A stretch of 31,445 nt of DNA from Firmicutes bacterium UBA5454 (GTDB lineage Bacteria; Bacillota; Clostridia; Caldicoprobacterales; DTU083). Numbering within the stretch: the stretch's first letter is position 1; every line of letters begins with the position of its first letter. Location: positions 1 to 31,445 of the forward strand of contig DIQU01000058.1 in NCBI GenBank assembly GCA_002426555.1, read 5' to 3'. A program made the translations under genes and the position numbers. Below are positions 22,167 to 30,614 of this stretch, in pieces. The notes under the pieces are model-generated. The model saw only the letters and a list, made by a program, of their open reading frames with translations. It was not told the DNA's origin and made no database searches.

Positions 22167-24626
22167 CTATTGTACCAACTCATTGTAAGCAGGCAAGGTA
22201 TTTTTCTGCTCACTTTTTTTCAGCTTATAATACTCCTCAATGATCCGTCTGGCTACAGGGGCAGCATTCCCAGATGTCCTGCCATTGGGTACGGCAACAA
22301 CAACCGCAACCTCAGGATTTTCGTAAGGGGTAAACGAGGCAAACCATGCTGTATTTCGTTCAGTGATATTTGGAATGACCTGTGCTGTACCAGTTTTGCC
22401 GCCTAAGGTAATCTCCGGATCCAGACCGGCAAATGCTCTTTGTGCCGAACCCCTGCCGCCGGGGCCGCTGTCATTGTATACAACCCGGCGCATACCTTCC
22501 TTTATTGCAGCTGTATGCTCTTCCTTAATATCCAGCTGATCATATTTTGGCTGGGTTTTATCTACAATTTTACCATCCGGGGAACGAACCTCTTTTAATA
22601 CATGGGTTTCCATCACCCGGCTTCCGTTCACCAAGGCTGCAATGTACCGGGATACAGCCAAAGGGCTTACACTGGTGTCGCTTTGCCCCACAAAAACATG
22701 GTAATAATCCAAGTCAGAGCTCCACCTGGCACCGGAAGGACCGTTATTGAATATATACAGCAGCCTTTGTGTTGCATCGATATACAGCTGTCTGCGTGCT
22801 GCTTCATCAGCAGTTTCAGCTGATTCAAACACTTCATTTTCTTTCAGATAATCCAGCAGCTTGGAATAACTCCTGTCAATATCGATAAGATCCCAAACCT
22901 GTTCATCGCTTAATTCAAGCTCAAATTTCGTGCGCATGTCATTTTTTACCGTATAGTATGCATTGCTGCGGCGTATATTTTCTCTTACATCCGGGTTGGC
23001 TACCCTGTTATAATCCGAGCGTCCATCCAGCTGGAGCAGCTCCAAACCTGTAGAACCATGCAAACCATAGGCTTTTGCATATTCATGAAAATCCCAAATA
23101 TTCATGCGTGCACCAATGGCAGTGAAGTAGTAGTTGCACGACACCTTCAGTGCATCCATGAGATTGATACTGCCGTGTCCGCGGGAGCTCCAGCATTTGA
23201 TAGCATGCTGAGCATATTTAATCCGATCATATATGGTTTCCCTTGGGGTTGTCTTTCCTTCTTCCAAAGCGGCTATTCCTACCAGCATTTTAAATACAGA
23301 CCCTGGCTCCATACCGCCCTGGAAGGCAATAGGGAATAGAGGTCTGGTTGGATCTCTATTCAGGTTTCCAAACATTTCCGTTGAAATACCCTGGGCAAAA
23401 TCATTCAGGTTATACTTATAATTACTGTTGGCGTAGCTTGCCATTGTCAAAATCTCACCTGTATTTACATCAAGTATTACAGCAGCTGCAGTGTTTGCCA
23501 AAGGAGCTTGATCGTCTTTATCATCGTAAGGCGGGAGTCCTTCCCGCATCTTCTGAAGTTCTTCTTCGAGAATGGTTTCAGTTATCCTTTGCAGACGGCT
23601 GTCCAAAGTCAATATCACATCATTGCCGTCCCCAGGTAGCTGCTGATCCAGCATTTGAATCACCCGCCTGGAAGCATCTACCTCTGCCTCCAGATATCCA
23701 TGCTTGTCCAAAGTATTGCCGGTAAGCCAGTCTTCAGCATAAGCTTCCATACCATCCTGACCGTACTTGTCGTTGAATACATTATAACCGGCATCTTCCA
23801 GTGTTTCTTTATGATTCTTTTCATAGGATTCCATATTGTTGTCGGAAATTTTGCCTACATAGCCGATAATATGCTGTGCACTGGTGCCATATGGGTAATA
23901 TCTGCCCAGTTCAACTACCGTTTGAATTCCAGGAAGCTCATTGGTATAGGTTCCAAGATGAGATACTGTCTGGTTGTCGATATCTTCGGCAATCTTCACA
24001 GGTTCATCTTGACGAAAGCGGTTTAAATAGAGATCAAGGCGGATGGATATGATTTTTCTGGCCATCTCGTCAGAAATAGAAGCATCGATCTTGTACCGCT
24101 CTCTCAGAAGATCAAGCATTTGATCTGCAGGCAGATCCCCCCTTATACCCGTATTTTTTCTCCAGGTATTGTATCTCTTTTCCTGAATCTCTGCATTTTC
24201 AGTTCCAAAATCATAATAAAAACCATCTATCGTATAAGGTATCACATCATCGTATACCTTGATGCCGTTCTTAATAGGGATATTATCCAATACTGAATCT
24301 CCATTGATTTCAATAATATCTATGGCCTCTTTTAGAATTTCATTTATTTGTACACCGTTGGCAGGCAGCCAGCGTCTGTCTACCTGGGCAACATAGATTT
24401 GGCGGTTTACAGCAAGTGGTATCCCATTCCGATCCAATATGTTACCTCTGACTCCCCTTAATGTAACTTCGATTTTTTTACGCTCCTGGGCTATTTGGTA
24501 ATAATACTCCCCCATATCCACTGTCAGATAGGCAAGGCGATAGCCCAGCATGCTGAACAACAGTGTAATCAGCAAGCCGAATATAAAATACCGGTTTTTT
24601 ATCAGCTTGATAAATTTCTTCATCAT
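22167..24626 (-). CDS. mrdA: Penicillin-binding protein 2 (elongation transpeptidase)
   Basis: Class B PBP that cross-links peptidoglycan during elongation with RodA and MreBCD. With the ATG at 24626 the product has 819 residues. A short cytoplasmic end and one transmembrane helix (about 12-34) are followed by the pedestal/dimerisation domain. The transpeptidase motifs are SVFK (Ser443), SCN (496-498) and KTGT (744-747). About 100 residues between SCN and KTG (roughly 540-640, rich in charged residues) form an insertion that makes it longer than E. coli PBP2. GAGGGGATTG lies before the ATG pair, which is why the longer frame to 24656 is not used. Confidence 0.93.
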   Translation of the reverse strand: MMKKFIKLIKNRYFIFGLLITLLFSMLGYRLAYLTVDMGEYYYQIAQERKKIEVTLRGVRGNILDRNGIPLAVNRQIYVAQVDRRWLPANGVQINEILKEAIDIIEINGDSVLDNIPIKNGIKVYDDVIPYTIDGFYYDFGTENAEIQEKRYNTWRKNTGIRGDLPADQMLDLLRERYKIDASISDEMARKIISIRLDLYLNRFRQDEPVKIAEDIDNQTVSHLGTYTNELPGIQTVVELGRYYPYGTSAQHIIGYVGKISDNNMESYEKNHKETLEDAGYNVFNDKYGQDGMEAYAEDWLTGNTLDKHGYLEAEVDASRRVIQMLDQQLPGDGNDVILTLDSRLQRITETILEEELQKMREGLPPYDDKDDQAPLANTAAAVILDVNTGEILTMASYANSNYKYNLNDFAQGISTEMFGNLNRDPTRPLFPIAFQGGMEPGSVFKMLVGIAALEEGKTTPRETIYDRIKYAQHAIKCWSSRGHGSINLMDALKVSCNYYFTAIGARMNIWDFHEYAKAYGLHGSTGLELLQLDGRSDYNRVANPDVRENIRRSNAYYTVKNDMRTKFELELSDEQVWDLIDIDRSYSKLLDYLKENEVFESAETADEAARRQLYIDATQRLLYIFNNGPSGARWSSDLDYYHVFVGQSDTSVSPLAVSRYIAALVNGSRVMETHVLKEVRSPDGKIVDKTQPKYDQLDIKEEHTAAIKEGMRRVVYNDSGPGGRGSAQRAFAGLDPEITLGGKTGTAQVIPNITERNTAWFASFTPYENPEVAVVVAVPNGRTSGNAAPVARRIIEEYYKLKKSEQKNTLPAYNELVQ

Positions 24627-24701
24627 AATGGAACAATCCCCTCGATTTAACCACACTGTACTTATTGTATCATGGGCGGGACAAATGAAAAAGGAGAAGT
24701 A

Positions 24702-25214
24702 TCATCTTCTCCGAAAGCTCCATCTTTTTTTCATAAATCGCTGACGGAACAACAGGGACATAAGAAAAAATATTAATGGCATAAATAAGGCTGAATACAG
24801 CGCTTCCGGAAGTACAACCAGGCTTAATCCTACATTTACGGAAATTTCCAACCGACTGAAATACAAATATGCCATCATGAAAAGACCTCTTACAACTGAA
24901 CCGCAAAACACGCTTAAGGCAGGTATTAAAACCTTGCCTGGAATTATCCTCTCATACAGCAGCCCCATAAGATATCCGATGATCATATACTGAAATGCTG
25001 CAACGCCTATGGAACCTCCATATAAAATATCCTGAAGCAGCCCTCCCGCCAAACCTGTGAACAACCCATAATAGCTGCCTCCTAACAGACCAAAGCAGCA
25101 TACCAATACCATCAGAGTATCTGGTTTAATTCCAAAAACCTGTAAGAAGGGAAGCAGAGTGGATTGAAAAATCATGTTCCCAACCAGAATTGCTGCTGTA
25201 ATCCAGTACTTCAT
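24702..25214 (-). CDS. mreD: Rod shape-determining protein MreD
   Basis: Small integral membrane protein of the elongasome, 170 residues, mostly hydrophobic with about five helices. The segments SYYGLFTGLAGGLLQDILYG and GSIGVAAFQYMIIGYLMGLL are typical of MreD, and the C-terminus is basic (RQRFMKKRWSFRRR). It follows mreC by 19 bases and precedes mrdA by 75. GGGG lies upstream of the ATG. Confidence 0.92.
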   Translation of the reverse strand: MKYWITAAILVGNMIFQSTLLPFLQVFGIKPDTLMVLVCCFGLLGGSYYGLFTGLAGGLLQDILYGGSIGVAAFQYMIIGYLMGLLYERIIPGKVLIPALSVFCGSVVRGLFMMAYLYFSRLEISVNVGLSLVVLPEALYSALFMPLIFFLMSLLFRQRFMKKRWSFRRR

Positions 25215-25233
25215 TTAAAAACCCCTGTCTTGC

Positions 25234-26070
25234 TTAATTGTCATGCGATCCAACAACCAGTCCTTCTTCCAGCCTTTGAAAATCAACAGCCGGCTGAACA
25301 ATGGCGGTAATATACTTTTCCCGCTTCTCATCTACCACCTCAATCACTTCACCTATGGGTATCCCTTTGGGAAAGATTTCACCGAGTCCCGAGGTGATAA
25401 TCCGATCTCCGACTACTATATCCGAATCCAGAGGCAGATTGATCATCTGGCACAGCCCATCTTCAGTAGTAAAGGTATTGTTTCCCTTTATCATGCCATT
25501 ATCTCGAGTACGCTCCACAATTGCACTGATGGAACTCTGTCCATCCACTATGGCCCTGACTTTCGCCCAATTGCTGCTCACTTCAGTTACACGACCTATC
25601 AGCCCCTGATCATTAACCATGGCCATATTCACAGATACGCCTTGATCCGAACCGCAGTCTATTGTCATGGTGTTAAACCAGTTACCGGGATTCTTGCCTG
25701 TGATTTGAACACCTGCAACCATAATTGGATTGTTTTCCTGTTTAAAATCCAGCAGACGTTTTAAACGCTGGTTTTCACGTAAAACTTCATCCATTTCCAG
25801 TTGCTGCTGCTCCAACAGTACAAGCCTTTCTTTAAGCAACTCATATTCCTGGACCAACTGCCGCCTTTCTCTGAAAGAACTGAAAAATTTGGTTATGTTA
25901 GTAACAAGCTTGTACAAAAACTCCTGCACCAGGGTAATAAATTCTCCTACCAGCCCTTCCATGCTTGATAATTTATCCCGTTGCCCCGAAGTAAGGATGA
26001 TCAGAACAAGCAGCAGAATCGCCAGTATAATCACGATTACCAGCGGCCACCTTTTGATAAATTGGGACAA
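25234..26070 (-). CDS. mreC: Rod shape-determining protein MreC
   Basis: Bitopic scaffold linking the cytoplasmic MreB filaments to the periplasmic-side synthases. A transmembrane helix spans about 9-28, a coiled coil covers about 65-110 (EYELLKERLVLLEQQQLEMD), and two beta-barrel domains follow (GNWFNTMTIDCGSDQGV, GLIGRVTEV, ITSGLGEIFPKGIPIGEV). 278 residues, normal. The start is TTG, preceded by AGGGGGTATTAACG; the RBS overlaps the mreB stop. Confidence 0.95.
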   Translation of the reverse strand: MSQFIKRWPLVIVIILAILLLVLIILTSGQRDKLSSMEGLVGEFITLVQEFLYKLVTNITKFFSSFRERRQLVQEYELLKERLVLLEQQQLEMDEVLRENQRLKRLLDFKQENNPIMVAGVQITGKNPGNWFNTMTIDCGSDQGVSVNMAMVNDQGLIGRVTEVSSNWAKVRAIVDGQSSISAIVERTRDNGMIKGNNTFTTEDGLCQMINLPLDSDIVVGDRIITSGLGEIFPKGIPIGEVIEVVDEKREKYITAIVQPAVDFQRLEEGLVVGSHDN

Positions 26071-26082
26071 CGTTAATACCCC

Positions 26083-27114
26083 CTACCTTATATTTTTCGA
26101 AGATACGGCTATTCTTTTCAAGGTTTCCAATTCCTCAATCACCTTGCCGGCACCTATTACTACACAATCCAGGGGATTATCTGCTATGCTTACAGGCATC
26201 CCGGTTTCTTCCCTGACCAGTCGTTCCATTCCATTTAGCAACGCTCCGCCGCCCGTTAACATTATCCCCTTGTCCATGACATCGGAAGCAAGTTCCGGAG
26301 GTGTCTTTTCCAAGGTCAGCTTAATAGCCTCTATAATGCCGCTGACCGGTTCTCGCAAAGCTTCCCACACCTCTGTAGAGGTAATCTTCAAGGTTTTCGG
26401 CAGACCTGTGATTAAATCCCGTCCGCGAATATCCATGGCTTCTTCCTGCTCTTCAGGATAGGCACTGCCAATGGTAATTTTTATCTCCTCAGCTGTCCGC
26501 TCACCTATCATAAGGTTATATTCCTTTTTAATATGAGAAATAATAGCTTCATCCATTTTATTGCCGCCAAGCCTAATGGAACGGCTGGTTACAATGCCGC
26601 CCAGGGAAATAATGGCTACTTCGCTGGTGCCGCCCCCAATGTCAACTACCATGCTTCCGGTAGGCTCCTGCACAGGAAGACCGGAACCAATGGCCGCTGC
26701 CATAGGCTCTTCAATCAGATAGGCTTCCTTTGCACCTGCTGAACGGGTCGCCTCATCTACAGCTCGTTTTTCTACCTCCGTAACTCCGGAAGGGACGCAT
26801 ACCACCACTCTCGGGTGAAACGGCAGGAATCTGGACAGTGCTTTCCTGATAAAATACCGCAACATCTCCTGTGTCACATCGAAGTCGGCTATAACACCAT
26901 CTTTCATAGGTCGTATGGCTACAATATTACCAGGCGTCCGACCAATCATTCGCTTGGCTTCTTCTCCTACTGCGAGCACCTGCTTGGTATCACTGCGAAT
27001 AGCTACTACTGAAGGCTCACGCATGACAATACCCTTCCCTTTAACTTGAACCAGTGTATTGGCTGTGCCCAGGTCAATACCCATATCTCTGGAAAATATA
27101 TTAAACAATCCCAC
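26083..27114 (-). CDS. mreB: Rod shape-determining actin homologue MreB
   Basis: Actin-like ATPase that organises lateral wall synthesis. Motifs are DMGIDLGTANTLV (phosphate 1), VVDIGGGTSEVAIISLGGI (phosphate 2) and an adenosine-site MLTGGGALLNGMERL. I place the start at GTG 27114 (GLFNIFSRDMGID), giving 343 residues, the usual length. AAGGAG lies 11 bases ahead, whereas the ATG at 27135 has no ribosome site and would place that purine tract inside the gene. It is followed closely by mreC and mreD. The 100 bases upstream contain a TTGACA but no convincing -10. Confidence 0.93.
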   Translation of the reverse strand: MGLFNIFSRDMGIDLGTANTLVQVKGKGIVMREPSVVAIRSDTKQVLAVGEEAKRMIGRTPGNIVAIRPMKDGVIADFDVTQEMLRYFIRKALSRFLPFHPRVVVCVPSGVTEVEKRAVDEATRSAGAKEAYLIEEPMAAAIGSGLPVQEPTGSMVVDIGGGTSEVAIISLGGIVTSRSIRLGGNKMDEAIISHIKKEYNLMIGERTAEEIKITIGSAYPEEQEEAMDIRGRDLITGLPKTLKITSTEVWEALREPVSGIIEAIKLTLEKTPPELASDVMDKGIMLTGGGALLNGMERLVREETGMPVSIADNPLDCVVIGAGKVIEELETLKRIAVSSKNIR

Positions 27115-27237
27115 TCTAATCTTTTCTCCTTCCATCTGGCAAACTGGATTTTACTATCTTATTAATTATTGCCATTTCCGTATAATTCAATAACTTGTCA
27201 ACTTCTTTCTGTCATGGAGTCTGTAATAATAAGGGTG

Positions 27238-27498
27238 TTATGACCGGAAATATAGGAAGAGTCCTATAATAATCCCAATTACAGTACCAAAATTAATTTT
27301 GATTGAAAACCCGAGAACAACGGTGAAGGCAGTTAGATTAAGAGTAATAGGATCCTCCATTCCAAATTGAATAGTATGGGTTAAAATCGGGTGATCTATA
27401 AACAGGGATAAAATATGACCCAATATAGATCCTATGAGAATACCGCATAATATAAGCAATAGTAATCTACCCGTTCTCCGTCCGCTTGTTCTGCGCAT
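27238..27498 (-). CDS. DUF4321 small membrane protein
   Basis: An 86-residue protein with a basic N-terminus (RRTSGRRTGR) and two or three hydrophobic segments (LLLLILCGILIGSILGHIL; VLGFSIKINFGTVIGIIIGL). It resembles the DUF4321 family, which is common in Clostridia next to mreB. The function is unknown. AGGGGG precedes the ATG, and an extended -10 promoter lies at 27556-27583. Confidence 0.75.
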   Translation of the reverse strand: MRRTSGRRTGRLLLLILCGILIGSILGHILSLFIDHPILTHTIQFGMEDPITLNLTAFTVVLGFSIKINFGTVIGIIIGLFLYFRS

Positions 27499-27553
27499 GC
27501 AAGTTCCCCCTTTTGTTTTATGCTATTCCAGTAAATCTGCCATTTTCTCCATT

Positions 27554-28723
27554 TCAGTATAGCATCATTCCATTAAATTTCAAGGATTTTCGAGATTGAT
27601 TTGCCAAAAAAGGCGTTGGGTTTTTATCCCAGTGGAAAATCAATCCAATACAAAACGAATTTGTTCCGGCCATGCTGCCCATTCTGTCTACCTCCTTAAG
27701 TATCTGCGCTACTGCTATAGGAGGTGTTTCCAAAATACGCTTGTCCAAAAACTGCAAATGCATTTCTTTCTGCCTGGGTTCTTCCCCCGGTACTAGTTTT
27801 CTGGCTAGAAAGACCAGATATCCAGCCACTGGAAACATAATAACAGTGTTTATAATATTAAATCCGGTATGAGAATTGGCGATCTGCCTGACTACATCCC
27901 CCTGCGTCAATCCCTGAATCCAGCCGACATAAGGAACCTTGAAAAGCAGTATAAGAATCATGAATAATGCAGTTCCCATGATATTGAAAAGCAAATGAAT
28001 GGCAGCAGCTCTTTTCGCAGTTATATTGGCTCCAATACTGGCCAGGATGGCAGTGATACAAGTTCCAATATTCTGACCAAAAAGAATGAATATGGCTGCA
28101 TCCAATTCTATGAGACCCTGCATGGCAAGTGCCTGTAAAATACCGATGGATGCTGACGAGCTTTGAAGTATCATAGTGATTCCCGCTCCAACCAGAACAC
28201 CCAGGAAGGGATTGCTGATTCTAGTCATAACATTTTGAAAGACCTCATTGCCATGCAATGGCTCCATAGCTGTAGACATCAGGTTCATACCCATAAACAG
28301 GATACCAAAGCCTGCAAGGATCTCGCCTATGTGTTTCACATAGCGCTTCCTGGCAAACAATAGAATACCTACTCCCAAAAAAACTGCTATCGGTGCATAA
28401 TCCGTTACCCTCAGGGCTACCAGCTGCCCCGTTATTGTTGTTCCAATATTGGCTCCCATGATAACCCCGGTTGCCTGTGCCAGATTCATAAGCCCGGCAT
28501 TTACAAATCCAATTACCATAACAGTTGTAGCACTGGAGCTTTGAATAATTGCTGTTACTACTGTCCCTACAATAACTCCCATAAATCGATTGGTTGTGAG
28601 GACTTCCAAAAGCCGCTTCATCTTGTTGCCGGCCGCCTTTTCCAAACCATCCCCCATCATCTTCATACCATAGAGAAAAAGCCCCAATCCTCCACCAAGA
28701 GTAAAAAGTATTTGAAATGTCAT
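27554..28723 (-). CDS. Na/Pi-cotransporter-like protein lacking its PhoU domain
   Basis: Membrane protein of the NptA/YjbB-like Na/phosphate cotransporter family. Two inverted repeats carry the signature QSSSATTVM and QSSSASIGI, with GANIGTTITGQ and GQNIGTCITAI. The start is ATG 28723, preceded by GGAGGG, giving 389 residues. Family members are usually near 540 residues, with a C-terminal PhoU-like helical domain. Here the expected sequence stops after ETPPIAVAQILKEVDRMGSM and an unrelated tail of about 35 residues runs into the DUF4321 promoter; the TGA/TAG-bounded end overlaps the -10 box. The PhoU part has therefore been deleted. The membrane part is complete and may still work. Confidence 0.82.
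   Translation of the reverse strand: MTFQILFTLGGGLGLFLYGMKMMGDGLEKAAGNKMKRLLEVLTTNRFMGVIVGTVVTAIIQSSSATTVMVIGFVNAGLMNLAQATGVIMGANIGTTITGQLVALRVTDYAPIAVFLGVGILLFARKRYVKHIGEILAGFGILFMGMNLMSTAMEPLHGNEVFQNVMTRISNPFLGVLVGAGITMILQSSSASIGILQALAMQGLIELDAAIFILFGQNIGTCITAILASIGANITAKRAAAIHLLFNIMGTALFMILILLFKVPYVGWIQGLTQGDVVRQIANSHTGFNIINTVIMFPVAGYLVFLARKLVPGEEPRQKEMHLQFLDKRILETPPIAVAQILKEVDRMGSMAGTNSFCIGLIFHWDKNPTPFLANQSRKSLKFNGMMLY
27556..27583 (-). promoter_or_regulatory. Extended -10 promoter for the DUF4321 gene
   Basis: Minus strand: TTGAAA (27578-27583), a 16-base spacer and TATACT (27556-27561), with TG one base before the -10 (TGCTATACT). It lies inside the 3' end of the shortened Na/Pi transporter ORF and about 60 bases before the DUF4321 start. 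It may also drive mreBCD. Confidence 0.6.
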
Positions 28724-28818
28724 AAAATCCCTCCATATGTCAGGAACTAGCACACGATAGTATATATATACAACCCACAATTTTATATTATACAAGAATT
28801 ATACCGAATAGTGAAGAC

Positions 28819-28853
28819 AAAAAAGTGGAATCCAACAGATGGATTCCACTTTT
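28819..28853 (-). terminator. Terminator after the CotF-like genes
   Basis: A perfect 14-base stem (28821-28834 with 28840-28853), AAAGTGGAATCCA around the loop TCTGT, followed on the minus strand by TTTTTT. It lies 23 bases past the stop of the 90-residue coat protein and isolates it from the Na/Pi transporter gene. Confidence 0.9.
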
Positions 28854-28875
28854 AAAAAAGGTTTATTTTATACCG

Positions 28876-29148
28876 TCATTGCATACCAGACTGCTGAAGC
28901 TGCTGGGTGGCCTTTGCTATTTCCTGCTGCGGAGCATATTCTACCTGATAGTATCCATTATTGTTCATGAAATCCCAGATCATTTTCTGATGTTGATAAG
29001 TATGATAAAGAATCTGGGTTGCATCCTGACGCAGACCGGTATCTGCGCTCTCCAGTATCAGATTGTTCAATGAGTTTGCACTCAGCTTATGGTTATTAAG
29101 CAGAACATATGCAATCTCCCTTTCACCTAGACTTTGATTTTGTACCAT
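28876..29148 (-). CDS. CotF-like spore coat protein
   Basis: A 90-residue, glutamine-rich helical protein of the Coat_F (ferritin-like) family. It shows GEREIAYVLLNNHKLSANSL at the N-terminus and a four-helix-type middle (LILESADTGLRQDATQILYH). The C-terminus contains QQEIAKATQQLQQSGMQ. Such proteins are assembled on the spore surface and are usual in Clostridia. AAAGGAGATG precedes the ATG, and the gene follows a sister gene by 15 bases. A terminator follows. Confidence 0.85.
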   Translation of the reverse strand: MVQNQSLGEREIAYVLLNNHKLSANSLNNLILESADTGLRQDATQILYHTYQHQKMIWDFMNNNGYYQVEYAPQQEIAKATQQLQQSGMQ

Positions 29149-29163
29149 AATTATTCATCTCCT

Positions 29164-29364
29164 TTATTGTACATTTGTTTGGGTAATATGGCTTGTAAGG
29201 GTCTGTGCATCTTGATTGTGTCCCTGAATCATCTGCTGGCAGAGATTTTTCAGCTCAGGATCTGTTACCATATTAATGCATCCCTGAATAAACTGTGTGG
29301 ACTCCTGACACATTTTGATGTTGTCTTGTATCAACATCAATTCTTTTTGTGTTAATCGAGCCAT
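29164..29364 (-). CDS. Small CotF-related coat protein
   Basis: A 66-residue helical protein: LTQKELMLIQDNIKMCQES, INMVTDPELKNLCQQMIQGH and a polar end. It looks like one or two helices of the same ferritin-like coat family, and it is co-transcribed with the CotF-like gene downstream. Pairs of this size are common in spore-forming Clostridia. AAGGAGG precedes the ATG. Two cysteines (19 and 41) and one more (29) could form disulfides on the spore surface (inference). Confidence 0.75.
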   Translation of the reverse strand: MARLTQKELMLIQDNIKMCQESTQFIQGCINMVTDPELKNLCQQMIQGHNQDAQTLTSHITQTNVQ

Positions 29365-29402
29365 TTCTGATGCCTCCTTATTTAGATTGTAATTTACAAT
29401 AC

Positions 29403-29433
29403 TAGTATGCTGGATAAAAGAATAAAACTTTCA
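29403..29433 (-). promoter_or_regulatory. Sigma-G/F-like promoter for the coat gene pair
   Basis: Minus-strand -10 CATACTA (29403-29409) is identical to the forespore consensus; the -35 TGAAAG (29428-29433), 18 bases upstream, is only a partial match. It lies about 40 bases before the first coat gene. Coat genes are often under mother-cell factors, so this call needs support. Confidence 0.4.
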
Positions 29434-29466
29434 TTGAAAAAATTGCATCATCTTGTAAAAAGAGGA

Positions 29467-29493
29467 AAAACCGAAGGAAGATCCTTCGGTTTT
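29467..29493 (-). terminator. Terminator after the NfeD-like gene
   Basis: A perfect 12-base stem AAAACCGAAGGA/TCCTTCGGTTTT with a 3-base loop, followed on the minus strand by TTTTTCCTCTTTTT. It lies about 55 bases past the NfeD-like stop. The stem is symmetrical, so it could also stop plus-strand transcripts. Confidence 0.9.
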
Positions 29494-29546
29494 ATTTTAT
29501 AAATACTTTATGTTATTTTGGTTATACTATTTGTAAAATTTAATAA

Positions 29547-30080
29547 TCAATCGTCAGATTTTTTGACAATGATTCGGAACCCTTCTACCTCTTTAATTAC
29601 AATAGAAGCTCCTTTGGGTATAAACTCACCGTCTGTAACGATATCAAGCTTTTTACCTTGAAAATCGCCGGTTCCCGTCGGTCTTAAAGGTGTTACCGCC
29701 TCTCCTTCCATGCCCAGCAGCTCTGTTTTTGATGGTGAACTGCTGTAACCTTCTTCAGCGCCTGTTTTGGTCTTAAGAAAAAGCAACCTGGAAACCCTTC
29801 CATCTTTTGTGGCTGATTGATACATCCAGTACAGCATAGCAGCGATCATTACAAGGACTGCCATTATTATAAGAATGAGAACACTGGGAGAAACTATTTT
29901 TGAAGCCAGCACTGCACCGGCAATCAGGGATATTATCCCCATTATGCCTGCTACACCCACCCCTGGCATCGCCAGTTCGATAACAAACAATGCAATACCC
30001 AGTATGAATAAAATTGCTATAAGCCATCCTAAACTGGAAAAGTCGACAGCTGCCAAAAAAAGAATCAGTTGATATGGCAT
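29547..30080 (-). CDS. NfeD-like membrane protein
   Basis: A 177-residue protein of the short NfeD (NfeD1b/YqeZ-like) type. Hydrophobic helices occupy about 1-85 (LGWLIAILFILGIALFVIEL with the conserved AMPGVGVAGIMGI). A C-terminal OB-fold domain follows at about 115-175 (ELLGMEGEAVTPLRPTGTG, GEFIPKGASIVIKEVEGFRI). NfeD proteins usually work with an SPFH/flotillin partner, but none is adjacent here. The start at 30080 is chosen for AAGGGGGCG upstream and the hydrophobic start MPYQLILFL. Terminated by the hairpin at 29467-29493. Confidence 0.88.
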   Translation of the reverse strand: MPYQLILFLAAVDFSSLGWLIAILFILGIALFVIELAMPGVGVAGIMGIISLIAGAVLASKIVSPSVLILIIMAVLVMIAAMLYWMYQSATKDGRVSRLLFLKTKTGAEEGYSSSPSKTELLGMEGEAVTPLRPTGTGDFQGKKLDIVTDGEFIPKGASIVIKEVEGFRIIVKKSDD

Positions 30081-30198
30081 GGAATCGCCCCCTTCGCACA
30101 AAATAATTAGAATATATTCCATACTTGAATACTATCGTTTTCCATGTCGAATGTCAAGCAGACAGCAGTGATGTTACCAATGTTTCCATATTTTAATA

Positions 30199-30228
30199 TA
30201 CATACTGGCTGTATTTATGTTCATAATA
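30199..30228 (+). promoter_or_regulatory. Sigma-G-type promoter for the SASP gene
   Basis: Plus strand: TACATA (30199-30204), a 17-base spacer and CATAATA (30222-30228), matching the forespore pattern TGNATA / CATNNTA with one -35 mismatch. The predicted start is about 20 bases before the GTG at 30257, just ahead of AAAGGAGGTGAT. Confidence 0.6.
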
Positions 30229-30256
30229 AGATTACAAGACAAAAGGAGGTGATATC

Positions 30257-30451
30257 GTGGCTACTAGAAATCGTTCAAGCAATCGAAGCTCAGGTGCATT
30301 CAACAACATGAAATACGAAGTTGCCAATGAACTCGGTGTTACCCTGAATGAGGAGTATAACGGAGATTTAAGTTCCAGAGATGCAGGTCGAATCGGCGGA
30401 ACCATAGTAAAGAAGGTTTTTGCCGCTTACAGAAATAATCATCAACAGTAA
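30257..30451 (+). CDS. Alpha/beta-type small acid-soluble spore protein
   Basis: DNA-coating spore protein, 64 residues, starting with GTG after AAAGGAGGTGAT. It has the GPR cleavage region MKYEVANELGVTL (cut after Glu) and the DNA-binding RDAGRIGGTIVKKV motif. These proteins saturate spore DNA, protect it against UV and heat, and are broken down at germination. It is a single gene facing away from nfeD, with a forespore-type promoter and its own hairpin terminator. Confidence 0.96.
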   Translation: MATRNRSSNRSSGAFNNMKYEVANELGVTLNEEYNGDLSSRDAGRIGGTIVKKVFAAYRNNHQQ

Positions 30452-30485
30452 GAATGAATCTGCTCGTGCAGCATGAATAATGAAT

Positions 30486-30522
30486 AATGAAAGCACAAGT
30501 CTTTATGGCTTGTGCTTTCATT
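30486..30522 (+). terminator. Terminator after the SASP gene
   Basis: A 14-base stem (30486-30499 with 30509-30522; AATGAAAGCACAAG) with a 9-base loop. The T-run after it is weak (TATGTCTTTGTT), but the stem lies 35 bases past the SASP stop. It lies between convergent genes, so it could also serve uvrA on the other strand. Confidence 0.65.
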
Positions 30523-30614
30523 ATGTCTTTGTTATTACAACTCTTGCATGAATGAAAAAAATAACTAATGATGTAAAACAGGGATCTTATACCGAGCTAT
30601 GCGAAGCACATAGT

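Noticed and set aside
25730..26461. 243-codon plus-strand open frame
   Set aside because: It is the antisense shadow of mreC and mreB, with a Ser/Thr-rich composition typical of such shadows.
27136..27237. Separate promoter for mreB
   Set aside because: A TTGACA is present on the minus strand but no acceptable -10 follows at 16-18 bases.
28245..28736. 163-codon minus-strand open frame rich in Tyr, Cys and Gly
   Set aside because: It is an alternative frame of the Na/Pi transporter gene, whose own frame shows clear family motifs.
29547..30080. NfeD-flotillin membrane microdomain operon
   Set aside because: No SPFH/flotillin gene is adjacent; the gene is flanked by a coat gene pair and a divergent SASP gene.
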